Assembly (NCBI GenBank): GCA_947471745.1
Contig: CANJKZ010000068.1
Coordinates: 1,903,001 to 1,967,000, forward strand
DNA length: 64,000 nt
Source: Closterium sp. Naga37s-1
Taxonomy: Eukaryota > Streptophyta > Zygnematophyceae > Desmidiales > Closteriaceae
Direction of reading: 5' to 3'
Shown here: positions 10,401 to 20,271 of the stretch, in pieces
Layout: each line of letters starts with the position of its first letter
How positions within the stretch are numbered: the first letter of the stretch is position 1
Program-made: the position numbers and the translations under genes
The notes under the pieces: generated by a model
Databases searched by the model: none
Seen by the model: the letters and a program-made list of their open reading frames with translations, nothing else
Told to the model about the DNA's origin: nothing

Positions 10401-13354
10401 CCCCGTCAGGTGTGTCCCAGGTAGACGCAGTCGAGCTTGTCGAGGTAGCTGTTGACTCTGGTGCTGCTAGAGGTGCTGAGCCTGCGGGTGCCGGGTCTGG
10501 GGGTGCGGAGCCTGGGGGTGCTGAGTCCAGGGGTGCGGAGCCTGGGGGTGCTGAGCCTGGGGGTGCTGAGTCTGGGGGTGCTGAGCCTGGGGGTGCTGAG
10601 TCTGGGGGTGCTGAGCCTGGGGGTGCTGAGCCTGGGGGTGTGGAGCCTGGGGGTGCTGGGTCTGCTCGTGTGGCCTCTCGCGGTGCTTCGTCGAGGCGGG
10701 AGCTACTCTCTCCGTAGGAGCTGCGTGAGTGGTTTCTCCGACGCTGGAGCCGTGCTGCTGGAGCTGGAGGTGCTACTGTTGCTCCTGGTCCTGGAGGTGC
10801 TCGTACTGACGGTACTGGAGCTGCTGGGACTGGGGGTGCTGCTGGGGCTGCTGGAGTTGGTCCTGCTGGACGTCTTGCTGGAGCTGCTGGCGGTACTGGA
10901 GCGGACGGTCCTGCTGGAGCTGGAGCTGCTGGAGCTGGAGCTGCTGGGGGTGTTGGCACTGGTGGTGCTGCTGGCGCTGGTGCTTCTGAGGGTGCTGGGG
11001 TTGGCGCTGTTGGAGCTGGAGGTCCTGCTGGTGCTGGTGCTGCCGCTGGGGGTACTGGTGCTGTCCCTGTTGGTTCTGGAGGCGCTGCGCGGCCGCGGCC
11101 GTACTTCGTTCTGCTTGTTCAGCAGGTTCTTGGTCTCCCGCCCTCTACTAGTCCTGCTCCTCCCTTAGAGGGTCCACAGCCTGTCCAGTCGCGGTCACAG
11201 CTACAGCCCGCCTCCCCCCTGCCTGCTCCTTCTCCCTACACTGGTCCTACTGGAGGACTTGCTGAGCGTCGTGAGCCTGCGTCTCGTCCTGCGTCGCCTG
11301 TTCGTGCTGCTCGCACTAGTGGTCGTGCTCCGCGTCCGCGTCCTCCTGCGGTCCCAGGCACACACCAGATGGCACTGCGTCCTTCCACTGCTCCTCTGCG
11401 TGTCCCGTTGCCGTCTCCTCCAGAGTCCTCTCTTCCTGTTCTTGCTGACCCGGAGTCTGACTCTCTTCGTGCTGCCAGCCCTACTGTCACGCGTCTCGTG
11501 GCTACTGTTGTCACTGACCCTTCCTTTGAGTCCACTGCTGCGTCGGCCCTAGTTGCTGAGCTTGTCGACTTTGCTGCTCGCTGTCGTCTAGACTACGCTG
11601 CTAGTCTCGTTGCTGGGTCTGAGTCTGTCTGTCCTCCGTCCGTCGGGGGTGACTGTGCTCTTAGCACGGACGTCCTTGAGGACAGGCAGGAGGAGTTCCA
11701 GTGTTTTGCTGCTGCTTTGCCTCATCTCGTGTCCACGCTGATTGCCCCTGAGGGAGACCCGGATGCACCAGACATCCCGACTCCTCGATCGTACGCTAAG
11801 GCGATCGAGGGTCCCTACTCCTCTCAGTGGCAGTCAGCCATGGACGCACAGATGGCTTCCTGGAAGTCCACAGGCACCTACGTCGACGAGGTTCCCCCAC
11901 CTGGGGCGAACATTGTCAGTGGCATGTGGATTTTCAGGGTGAAGCGGCCGCCGGGTTCTCCGCCTGTCTTCAAGGCGCGTTACGTGGCTCGAGGCTTCAG
12001 TCAGCGGCAGGGAGTTGACTACTTTCAGACCTTCTCTCCCACCCCGAAGATGACCACTCTTTGGGTGCTGCTGCACATAGCCGCTCAGCGCGACTACGAG
12101 CTTCACTCTCTTGACTTCAGCACAACTTTCCTGCAGGGCAGCCTTCACGAGGAGATCTGGCTGCGCCGCCCACCTGGCTTCACTGGGTCGTTTCCTCCTG
12201 GTACCCAGTGGAGCCTCCGGCGGCCAGTCTACGGTCTCCGCCAGGCGCCCCGTGAGTGGCACGACACACTGAGGACTACACTTGCGGCTCTTGGGTTTGC
12301 TCCTTCTACAGCCGACCCGTCGCTGTTTCTGCGCACCGACACCTCTTTGCCGCCGTTCTACATCCTCGTGTACGTCGACGACTTGGTCTTTGCCACTGCT
12401 GACACTGCTGGACTCGCCCACGTGAAGTTCGAGCTGCAGAAGAGACACACGTGCACAGACCTGGGTGAACTGCGCAGCTACCTTGGCTTGCAGATAACCC
12501 AGGACAGAGCACAGCGCACCATTACCCTGACTCAGTCACACATGGTGCAGCAGGTCCTTCAGTGCTTCGACTTCACGTACTCCTCGCCTCAGGCCACTCC
12601 TCTTTCTACTCGCCACTCGCTCTCAGCTCTGCCTTCGGATGAGTCCGTAGAGCCGAGTGGCCCGTACCCAGAGCTTGTTGGCTGCCTCATGTACCTGATG
12701 ACCTGCACACGACCTGACCTTGCATACCCTCTTAGCATCTTGGCACGCTATGTTGCTCCTGGGAGACACCGACCAGAGCACATGGCTGCAGCGAAGAGGG
12801 TGTTGCGCTACTTGTGCAGTACGTCGGGCATGGGGCTAGTGCTTGGAGGGCGACGTCGAGTGGTCCTCACAGGTCACGCAGACGCTTCTTGGGCTGACGA
12901 CCAGGCTACGCAGCGGTCGTCACAGGGTTACACCTTCAGCCTTGGCTCCGGCTCTGTTTCGTGGCGGTCTACCCGCTCGTCTTCTGTTCTCGGCTCCAGC
13001 TGTGAGGCTGAGATCTACGCGGGGGCCATGGCTGCACAGGAGCTACGCTGGCTCACCTACATGCTGACTGACCTAGGAGAGCCGCCTCGTTCTCCTCCAG
13101 TTCTGTACGTAGACAACAAGGCCATGCTGGCCTTGTGTCGGGAGCACAGACTGGAGCACAGAACGAAGCACATTGCTCTTCGCTACTTCCTTGCGCGTGA
13201 GCTGCAGCAGCGTGGTCAGCTGCGCCTTGCTTACGTGGCCTCTGAGGCCAACACTGCTGATATCTTTACCAAGGCACTTCCGCCTCGTGATCATCAGCGC
13301 TTCTGTACGATGCTAGGTCTTGTGCCTACTTGGCCTCACTTGCTCACTTCTTGA
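7419..13354 (+). pseudogene. Copia B gag-pol, one frameshift and one nonsense codon
   Basis: Gag begins at ATG 7419 (MATPSVLTF). The frame shifts at a run of 12 C near 7880, and the polyprotein continues in the frame used from 7892 to a TAG at 10715-10717 (CAG in copia C and G), then in the same frame to TGA at 13352-13354. Domains are a copia Gag helical region, a Gly-rich linker, a cysteine/histidine finger (C-x13-C-x3-H-x4-C), a protease with LDSGASRSFF, the pre-integrase LLWHHRLGHPS, and an integrase with DVWGP, LHSDRGGEF and NGIAER. An Ala/Gly/Glu/Pro repeat, RT with YVDDLVFA and RNase H follow. Only two lesions separate it from an intact frame. Confidence 0.9.
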
Positions 13355-13551
13355 CCTTGCTTGTACTGTGATCTTTCTATACCTGCACTTGCCTGTTTAC
13401 CTTTATATATGATCTTGCATGTGAACTGGCCTTTTGGCCTTGCTCTTGTGCTCGGATTGTGTGGTGACGTTGTGATCCACCCTGAGCTTGCTTTGCTTTG
13501 CTTGACTGGTCTTGTAACCTCTTGCTCTCCCCCACTTTGCCTATGGGGGTG

Positions 13552-13676
13552 TGTCAAACTTATATGCTATAGTCTGTGTAGGCTGTAGTGGGGTAGACAA
13601 TATGGGGTACAACATTTCTAGGTTTTCCTACTTGTACCCACCTCTTTCCTAGTTCATTCATTCCTCATTCTTCACA
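13552..13676 (+). repeat. 3' LTR of copia B
   Basis: It is 125 bp, preceded by the purine tract TATGGGGGTG, and followed by the second GGCAC of the target duplication and the resumption of gypsy coding sequence. Confidence 0.95.
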
Positions 13677-15363
13677 GGCACCATTAAACAAGTTGCTGAA
13701 GGACGAGGCCAAGTGGCAGTGGGGTGAGCTGCAGAAAGCGGCGCTGAAGGATCTGATGGGAGCAGTGAAACATGGGGCAGTGCTTCAGCTGCCGAGGGCG
13801 GACCTACCCTTTGTGCTTTACACAGATTGGAGCAGCACGGGCATGGGGGCCATCCTGAGCCAACAAGAGGGAGGGGAGGAGAAGGTGGTGGCGTTCGCCA
13901 GCCGTTCCTGCAACCCCGCAGAAGCTAACTACTCTTCATACGAGGGCGAGGGGCTGGCAGCCGTCTGGGCGGTAGGACACTTCCGAGTGTACCTGCAAGG
14001 CAGGCCCTTCACGCTGGTTACCGACCATCAGCCTCTGTTGTGGCTGATGCAGAATCAGAGCCTGACAGGAAGGAACGCCAGATGGGCGATGAAGCTGCAA
14101 GAGTATCAGTTCATCATTCGGCATCGCCCAGGGAAGACCATGCAGCACGTGGATGGCCTGTTCAGGAACCCGCCGGCAGTGGCGCCAGAAATGGCGCTGG
14201 CAGCATTGGTGGCAGACCCTGTCACGCCGCTGCGCAGGGAGCAGCAGGCCAGAGCTACGGACGTGTGGGAAGATCCGGAGACGTTGGCATGGCTGAAGGG
14301 AGAGACGGCGGAAGGAACAGTGGTTTCAGCCAGGGCCCGAAGCAGGGGGCAACACTACCGCTGGTATCAAAATCAAGTGCAGATACGAACACAGGATGGC
14401 TGGAAGCGAGTGCCGGAGCCAAAGGAGAGAGACGGAGTGATACAAGAGGTGCACAATTGGCTGGGGCACTTTGGCCCGCTTCGCACGCAGCAGCTGCTGC
14501 AGACGGGATGGTGGTGGGCAGGGATGCGGAAGGAAGTCAAGGACTGGGTGGCCAAATGCCCAGCGTGCATCAGAAACAGAGCGGCATTCGAGAGGAGTAA
14601 GGCGGAGCTGCAGCCTCTGCCCATCGTGGGGCTGGGCTATCGGTGGTCTCTGGACCTGGTGGGAGAACTGCCCTTGACCAAGCGGGGGCGGCGGTACGTG
14701 GTGGTCATGATAGAACATGTGAGAAAGTGGGTGGAGGTGCGAGCCGTGAGCCACAAAACAGCTGAGGCGGTGGCCGACGCCTTTGAGGAACAGGTGCTGA
14801 CGCGCTTTGGAGCGTGCGGGGAGGTGCTGACGGATCAAGGCACCGAGTTTCAAGGGGAGTTCGAGGAGCTGCTGTCTTCATGTTTGATTCCCCACCGCAC
14901 TACGTCCCGGTATCATCCACAGAGTGACGGGCTGACGGAGCGACTCATTCAGACCCTGAAGCGAGGGCTGCGAGCGTATGGGGAGACAAGGAAGCGGGAT
15001 TGGGACAGGCACCTGCACTGGATCATGGCCGGATACAGGTTCAGCAAGCAGGCGGCGCTTAGAGATCTCTCGCCCTACCACATGCTCTTCGGCCGAGAAG
15101 CGGTGCTCCCAGTAGGGGCCCCACGAGTTTTGACGGATGTGGTGACAGCGGGAACATCGGAGAAGTGGGCGGCATTGGCGGCAGTCCGGAGGGAATACCT
15201 GCGACGTTTGCTACCAGCGGCATTGGAGAGCCTGCACGTGGCTCAACTGAGGGACATCCACCGATACAGGCAGCGGCAGGAGCAGCAGGCCGGAGGAGCG
15301 CCGGCGGCGCTGCACCAGGGACAGGAGGTGTACATACGGCGCCCCAAGCAGTGGGGCGGCTAA
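13677..15363 (+). pseudogene. Gypsy 1 RNase H and integrase (3' part of pol after copia B)
   Basis: This continues the RT frame from 6373. RNase H shows LYTDWSSTGMGAILSQ, FASRSCNPAEANYSSYEGEG and TDHQPLLWL. Integrase has an HHCC zinc region (VHNWLGHFGP...CPACI) and a catalytic core with SLDLVG, LTDQGTEF and DGLTERLIQ, giving the D, D and E residues. The ORF ends in TAA at 15361-15363 after IRRPKQWGG. I see no chromodomain. This is the only RNase H-integrase half visible for either gypsy copy, because the corresponding part of gypsy 2 does not appear after copia C breaks off. Confidence 0.92.
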
Positions 15364-15439
15364 GTGGCAGTGGCGAGAGGAGGAGAAGACTGACCTTTTG
15401 CTTCGGTGGGAGGCCATCCCCTTCGAAGGGAGTGAGCGG

Positions 15440-15571
15440 TGTAGCAATAGGGGGAGGGTGCAGGATCGGATATAGGGGGTACGGGCATTTGACTCTGTAT
15501 TGTTTGTATGTTCTGTAAACACTCATGTGATTGCCTCATAATCATGTGTGTGTGAGCGTCAGGCCATAACA
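15440..15571 (+). repeat. Possible single LTR shared by gypsy 1 and gypsy 2
   Basis: Between the integrase stop (15363) and the next Gag ATG (15674) there are only 310 bases. A purine-rich GAAGGGAGTGAGCGG is followed by TGTAGCAATAGG..., and a matching TG...CA boundary is CCATAACA at 15571, giving 132 bp. I cannot confirm the ends, since there is no second LTR in the window to compare with and no clear primer site after it. One LTR between two head-to-tail elements would fit unequal recombination. Confidence 0.35.
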
Positions 15572-15673
15572 AACCCTGGAGATATGGAGGAAGTGATGTA
15601 GGTGGTAGTCGTTACTAGATGTGAGTAAGCTGAACGAGCTTATCACATACAAACAATCATCGGCGGTACTAGT
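15572..15673 (+). other. Leader between gypsy LTR-like region and Gag ATG
   Basis: About 100 bases with no ORF of note. A TGGAGATATGG sequence begins 5 bases after the proposed LTR end and could be part of a primer-binding site, but it does not match the initiator-Met type used by the copia elements. Confidence 0.3.
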
Positions 15674-18580
15674 ATGCGCACACGAGGAGGGACTGAATAC
15701 GGCTTAGAAGAAGAAAACGAGAACGCGGAGGCGGCGGCAACTGGACGACCTGGAGTGATGAATCGGGGAACGGACATGGGGGTTGATGAGCCCCGGGACG
15801 AGGGTTCGCCGAGACGGGACGCAGAAGGAGCGGATCGACCAGAAGGCGAGGAGAAGGAACCCCAAGGAGCGGCAAGAAAAGATGCGCTATCGGAAGGAAG
15901 ACCGATGCGTACGGCAGGGGGTGATCGTTCGACCGGCTCTTATCAGAGGAGCGTGTCATGGCAAGAGGATGCGTCCGCGCAGCGGTGGAAATATACGCTG
16001 CTACCGAAAATTGAAGTCCCCGAGCGTTTTTCTGGTGACACACGGCGAGGTCCGACGATTAAAAACTACGTGATGCAGTTGGATAACCTGCGGGCCCGGT
16101 GGGAACGAGATCGGCTGGATCCAGAGGAGTTTTTCAGGGGACTCGCCAACACTCTAACCGGCGAAACGGAAACTTTCTATCGCCTTAGCAGGAGAGAATT
16201 GCTGGAGTGGACGGCGCGTGCAGCACCAGGAGAACGAGATCCGACAACGCGTTTCTTGAGTATGCTAGAAGACCAATTCCCAGCGCAGACGCCAGAGAGG
16301 GTAGCGGAGTTCAGGGAATTTCGCCGTCGCACGGGGGAGTCGCTACTGGCATACTACGGCAGGCTGGTGGAACTGGCAGAAGATATGAGCTGTCAAGACA
16401 CGAGTCGGCTGGTCAGCAAATTCCTGAACGGACTGCACTATGATCTACGGCGAGACGTGGCAGTCCGGGTCTTCGAGATGGGGGCACAAGCTACGCTGAA
16501 GGAGGTCTACGAGGTGGTGAAACGGGTGGAAATCGGTCGTAGGTTGTGTGAAATTGAGATGACTACGGAAAGAGGAAGCGAGCGGAGGAGGCCAGCCTGG
16601 GCAGCGACGCCAGCAGAAAGAGAGAAGCCACCACGTGGGGCAGGAGATGAACGGCGCTGCCACAACTGCAGCCAGATAGGGCATTTGAGGAGGGATTGCC
16701 GTAACCCGCCGGCCTGTTCCACTTGCGGGAGTGAAGATCATCTAAGGAGAGACTGCCCCGATGCACCGACGTGTGACCGTTGCGGAAGAAAGGGACATCA
16801 AGGGAAAGACTGTTATGCCTCACGGAGGGAAGGACGAATGAAGAAAGATCCAGAGGAAGTGAAGGCACAGATCGCTCGTCTACAGCGGCAGCTGGAGGAG
16901 ATGGCCGGACCAGAACAAAAGGGTAACGCAATGTTAGCAAGGACGGAGGAAGAAGATGAGGAAGGAAGCGAGGCCAGCTTCGCGCTAATGGCACGTCCTG
17001 TGCGGGAGAGGGGGGAACTCGGGTTACGAGCACGACACCGGTACTTCCCGCGAGAAACCCCAGTGCGGGAGCAAGGACCAAGGAGGGCCACCACGGAGGC
17101 GAGAACCGCGGGAGCCGCACGACGCCATCCCCTGGAAAGGATGGCATGTCAGCCGTCGGTATTGGTGGTGGAACCGGGGGTGATGAGTGTGGGTGGCGTC
17201 AGGGTCAAGCAGGCGATCGTGGATACCGGAGCGCATAACGTGTTGATTGGCGCGCCAATGGCCAAGCTGCTGGGATTGGACAGAGAGGACCGAGTGATAC
17301 CCGAAGGCTACCTGCTGATGACCGCGGAGGGGGGCACGGCGAAGTGGATGCCGAAAACCCGCAGCACGGTGGAAATCGTGATCCGGCCGGGACATCAAGA
17401 TGAGTGCATAGTGCGGATGCACTGTGGAGTGTCTACATCAGAGGACTACGATCTACTGCTGGGAGTGGAGTATTTGTTTGCCATCGGCACCACCATCTGC
17501 ATGTGGGAAGAGCGGCTGAAGTATCGGGTGACCTATTGGGAGCACGACAGTGAGCTGGCGGAGCTACCGGTGATCATCAGAAGGGAACCGAGGGAGGCTT
17601 ATCAGGCGATGGAAAAACCTCTAGAAGAGGAGCTGGGCATTATGACGTGGAAGGAAATGGGGCAAACGGAGTCTGCCAGAAAGCAGTACGAAGAGATATG
17701 GGGGGCCAGTGATAATCTGCGAGAACCTGTCTTGAACTTGAGAGCACTCCAGAAGCCGTTGGTGATACTGGAGCTGTATGGCGGAATAGCCACCGGACTG
17801 GCGGCAGTGCTCAAGGCAGGACACACAGTGGCCAAGTACCTATACGTGGACAATGATGGCGGCGCAAACTTGATGGCCTGGCACCATCTCAAGCTGCTCA
17901 AAGCCAGATATCCTGAACAGCTAATGGAAGATGCAGCAGAAAGAGGAGCAGAGTGGCTATGCAGCGGAGTGGAGGAGATTGATGATGGCATGCTAGCGGA
18001 ATGGGGACGGATTGATCTGGTAATCGCGGGTTGGAGCTGTCAAGGGCTATCACGAGCAGGGAGGGGCCGAGGCATGGGAGACGCGCGGAGCGCGCAATTC
18101 AGAGACCTGATGCGAGTGCTGAAGACGATTAAGAAGCGGCAAGGGGAGGTGGCCTACATCATCGAGAATGTGGACATGGCTGACGACCCACGTCCGGCGA
18201 TACAAGCAGCCAACGAAGAAATCACGGAGGAATTTGGGGCAGGAGTGGCGTGGGATGCAGCGCAGAACGGGAGCAGAGCACATCGGCCGAGGAGGTACTG
18301 GCAAAACGTGGTGCCAGAAGCGGCGCTGAGATATCAGCTGTCACGGATGGAGCGACCAAAGGCGAGACGGGTGGAAGACATTCTGGAGCCAGGGAGGCTG
18401 GCGGCACCAGTCACGGAAGCGGACCACCCCACATTGTACCCGTGCAACAAGGTGGGCGAGCCTCGGGAGGCATGGCCAACGCTGGTGTCCTACGAGAACG
18501 CGAGGGGCTTCAAGGATGATGCGGGTCCGGGCATGGTATATGACCAGGCACGTGGAGTGTGGGAAGAGCCCACCGCATAA
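15674..18580 (+). CDS. Gypsy 2 Gag-protease-C5 cytosine DNA methyltransferase polyprotein
   Basis: Intact 968-codon ORF from ATG 15674. An Arg/Glu-rich N terminus precedes a retrotransposon Gag domain (about residues 110-300, with VPERFSGD and FRRRTGESLLAYYGRL). Three CCHC zinc knuckles follow (about 328-380), then a retropepsin with VDTGAHNVLIG (about 515). A methyltransferase occupies about residues 695-925: motif I LELYGGIATGLAAV binds AdoMet, VDND is motif II, GWSCQGLSRAGRG is motif IV with the catalytic Cys near 787, IIENVDM is motif VI near 829, and NGSRAHRPRRYWQN is motif VIII-like. The residue before the catalytic Cys is Ser, not the usual Pro. The RRYWQN ending is reminiscent of DNMT3/DRM types, but I cannot assign a class without a tree. 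Role inferred: methylating element or host DNA at cytosine. Confidence 0.9.
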   Translation: MRTRGGTEYGLEEENENAEAAATGRPGVMNRGTDMGVDEPRDEGSPRRDAEGADRPEGEEKEPQGAARKDALSEGRPMRTAGGDRSTGSYQRSVSWQEDASAQRWKYTLLPKIEVPERFSGDTRRGPTIKNYVMQLDNLRARWERDRLDPEEFFRGLANTLTGETETFYRLSRRELLEWTARAAPGERDPTTRFLSMLEDQFPAQTPERVAEFREFRRRTGESLLAYYGRLVELAEDMSCQDTSRLVSKFLNGLHYDLRRDVAVRVFEMGAQATLKEVYEVVKRVEIGRRLCEIEMTTERGSERRRPAWAATPAEREKPPRGAGDERRCHNCSQIGHLRRDCRNPPACSTCGSEDHLRRDCPDAPTCDRCGRKGHQGKDCYASRREGRMKKDPEEVKAQIARLQRQLEEMAGPEQKGNAMLARTEEEDEEGSEASFALMARPVRERGELGLRARHRYFPRETPVREQGPRRATTEARTAGAARRHPLERMACQPSVLVVEPGVMSVGGVRVKQAIVDTGAHNVLIGAPMAKLLGLDREDRVIPEGYLLMTAEGGTAKWMPKTRSTVEIVIRPGHQDECIVRMHCGVSTSEDYDLLLGVEYLFAIGTTICMWEERLKYRVTYWEHDSELAELPVIIRREPREAYQAMEKPLEEELGIMTWKEMGQTESARKQYEEIWGASDNLREPVLNLRALQKPLVILELYGGIATGLAAVLKAGHTVAKYLYVDNDGGANLMAWHHLKLLKARYPEQLMEDAAERGAEWLCSGVEEIDDGMLAEWGRIDLVIAGWSCQGLSRAGRGRGMGDARSAQFRDLMRVLKTIKKRQGEVAYIIENVDMADDPRPAIQAANEEITEEFGAGVAWDAAQNGSRAHRPRRYWQNVVPEAALRYQLSRMERPKARRVEDILEPGRLAAPVTEADHPTLYPCNKVGEPREAWPTLVSYENARGFKDDAGPGMVYDQARGVWEEPTA

Positions 18581-18595
18581 GAGAGAGAACTAGCC

Positions 18596-20129
18596 ATGGG
18601 TTTTCTGGCAGGCGCAACGACATGCGAGCAGATGACAGAGAAAGAGAGGAAGGCGGCGCTGGGCAGGGCTATGGATTTGAACGCCCTACAGTGGCTGTTC
18701 ATGACCATGGCCAATCATCTCGAGAGGAAATGGCTGGAGAGGCGCATCGGCAAGGCAACGGCAGTTAGGCCACAGACACAACTGGCGGCGAACAAGGAAA
18801 TGGAGGCAAGGACAATGATGGGCGGGTTGGAAGAAAAAGAAGAGAGTCAGTGGTGGAGAGGAATTCCAGAGGACCACAGGCGCGCCAGCTGGAGGGATGA
18901 CAGGGAAGCCATACCAGGGCGATATGCGGATCCTCCCGAGAGCGAGGAGGAGTGGGGGGAGGAGGAGGAAGAGATGGAAGAAGAATCTGGAGCTGACAGA
19001 GGGGACACCCCAGAAGAATTTCAGGACTCCGATTTTGATATGGGAGAGGAGTACTACGACTACTTCGACCCACCGAACTGGCCACCCATAGGACCCGCAA
19101 TCATGGCACTGGAAGTGACGACAAGTGAAGCCAGAGGACAAGTTGCAGAGAATGAGAGGACGAACGAGCAACCGAGGGCTGGGACCGGAGGACAGGGAGA
19201 GGAGCAGCACACATGGGACATAGGAGGAGGATTACAAGGAGCGCATCGGCAGGCTGTGGAGACACTGCTGGCCTCACACAGGCAGACGTTTGCCTACATG
19301 CTGAAAGAACTGGGCTGCTGCAACTGTGCGGTCATGACACTGGACCTGACCACGACGGTTCCGGTATATCAGCGGAGGCGTTGGATGAGCCCTCAGGATT
19401 TGGAGGTGTGCAAGGAGAAGTGTCTGGAGCTGCTAGAAGCGGGGCTGATACGTCGGTCAGAATCCAAATACGCAGCAGCAACAGTGGTGGCAGCTAGTAT
19501 GGACTTAGCAGGAACGGTGTTGGCAAGGCGCATGTGCGGCGACTACCGGGACTTGAACAAGGTGACCGTGACTGAGAGATACTCTACTCCTATGGTAGAT
19601 GAGCTCTTCGACCAACTGGCAGGGGCTCGAGTGTTTTCTACGCTAGACATGAGACAGGGATTCAACCAGATCCCGATCGCAGAGGCTGATAAGGAGAAAA
19701 CCGCATTTCACGGACCGGATGGGGCATATGAATGGAACCGCATGCCCTTCGGGCTCAAGAATGCTTCATTGCTATTCCAGAAGGTGATGGATGCGGTGCT
19801 GCGGGGAATGGAAGGGGCCCTGTGCTACATCGATGATGTGATCGTGTTTAGTACCACTCCAGAAGAGCACATGGAACGCCTAGCCGAGGCGCTGCGAAGG
19901 ATCAAGGAAGCGGGGCTAACTTGCCACCCGAAGAAGTGTCGCTTTGGGCACACAGCCGTGACGTACCTGGGATTCGAGGTGGCGGGAGGAAGACTGGCCA
20001 TTCATCAAGCGAAGGTGGCCATCCAGGATCAGATATCTCAGCCCAAAGACAAAAGTACCCTCAGAGCTCTACTGGGGTTTCTCAATTACTATCGCAAGTT
20101 CGTGGAAAACTTCAGTAGGAGGGCGGCAC
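18596..20129 (+). pseudogene. Gypsy 2 reverse transcriptase ORF, interrupted by copia C
   Basis: ATG 18596 lies 15 bases after the TAA ending the methyltransferase ORF, in the same frame, so a read-through product would be continuous. The first ~180 residues contain an acidic tract (around residues 105-160) and no domain I recognise. RT motifs are the same as in gypsy 1, including CYIDDVIVFS near residue 410. Two amino-acid differences from gypsy 1 (ARMDLTG against ASMDLAG) lie just before CGDYRDLN. The ORF is broken at the RT/RNase H junction by copia C. Confidence 0.9.
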
Positions 20130-20254
20130 TGTCAAACTTATATGCTATAGTCTGTATAGGCTGTAGTGGGGTAGACAATATGGGGTACAACATTTCTAGG
20201 TTTTCCTACTTGTACCCACCTCTTTCCTAGTTCATTCATTCCTCATTCTTCACA
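20130..20254 (+). repeat. 5' LTR of copia C
   Basis: 125 bp, identical to 6374-6498. It is followed at 20255 by the primer site TGGTATAGAGCAGG. Confidence 0.95.
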
Positions 20255-20271
20255 TGGTATAGAGCAGGTTC
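20255..20271 (+). promoter_or_regulatory. Primer-binding site (copia C)
   Basis: TGGTATAGAGCAGG directly after the LTR, as in copia B, D and F. Confidence 0.8.

Larger units (their letters stand above)
6374..13676 (+). mobile_element. Copia B: full-length Ty1/copia element inserted in gypsy 1
   Basis: It is 7303 bp, bounded by 125-bp LTRs (6374-6498 and 13552-13676) that differ at one position (CTGTATAGG against CTGTGTAGG). A 5-bp target duplication GGCAC lies at 6369-6373 and 13677-13681. The order is LTR, primer site, GC-rich repeat leader, gag-pol, polypurine tract, LTR. The coding region has a frameshift and one nonsense codon, so the copy is complete in structure but not directly functional. 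Confidence 0.96.
2890..15571 (+). mobile_element. Gypsy 1: Ty3/gypsy retrotransposon with DNA methyltransferase, split by copia A and copia B
   Basis: Pieces are 2890-6373 and 13677-15571. Removing copia B plus one copy of its GGCAC target duplication restores a continuous frame across RT and RNase H (the insert plus TSD is 7308 bp, a multiple of three). The 5' part of gag is cut away by copia A and presumably continues upstream of the window. The 3' end is followed directly by gypsy 2 through what looks like one shared LTR. Domain order is zinc knuckles, protease, C5-methyltransferase, in-frame TAA, RT, RNase H, integrase. Having Pol order RT-RNase H-integrase identifies Ty3/gypsy. Confidence 0.92.
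15674..20129 (+). mobile_element. Gypsy 2: second methyltransferase-carrying Ty3/gypsy copy, split by copia C
   Basis: It lies head-to-tail with gypsy 1 and carries the complete 5' coding part. It is nearly identical to 2890-6373 (offset 13759 bases before a 3-base deletion near 17572, 13756 after). It is interrupted at the same base as gypsy 1 by copia C. RNase H and integrase of this copy are not in the window. Confidence 0.92.

Noticed and set aside
15180..15363. A chromodomain at the end of the gypsy integrase.
   Set aside because: The C terminus is Ala/Gln-rich and ends shortly after VYIRRPKQWGG; no aromatic cage pattern is visible.
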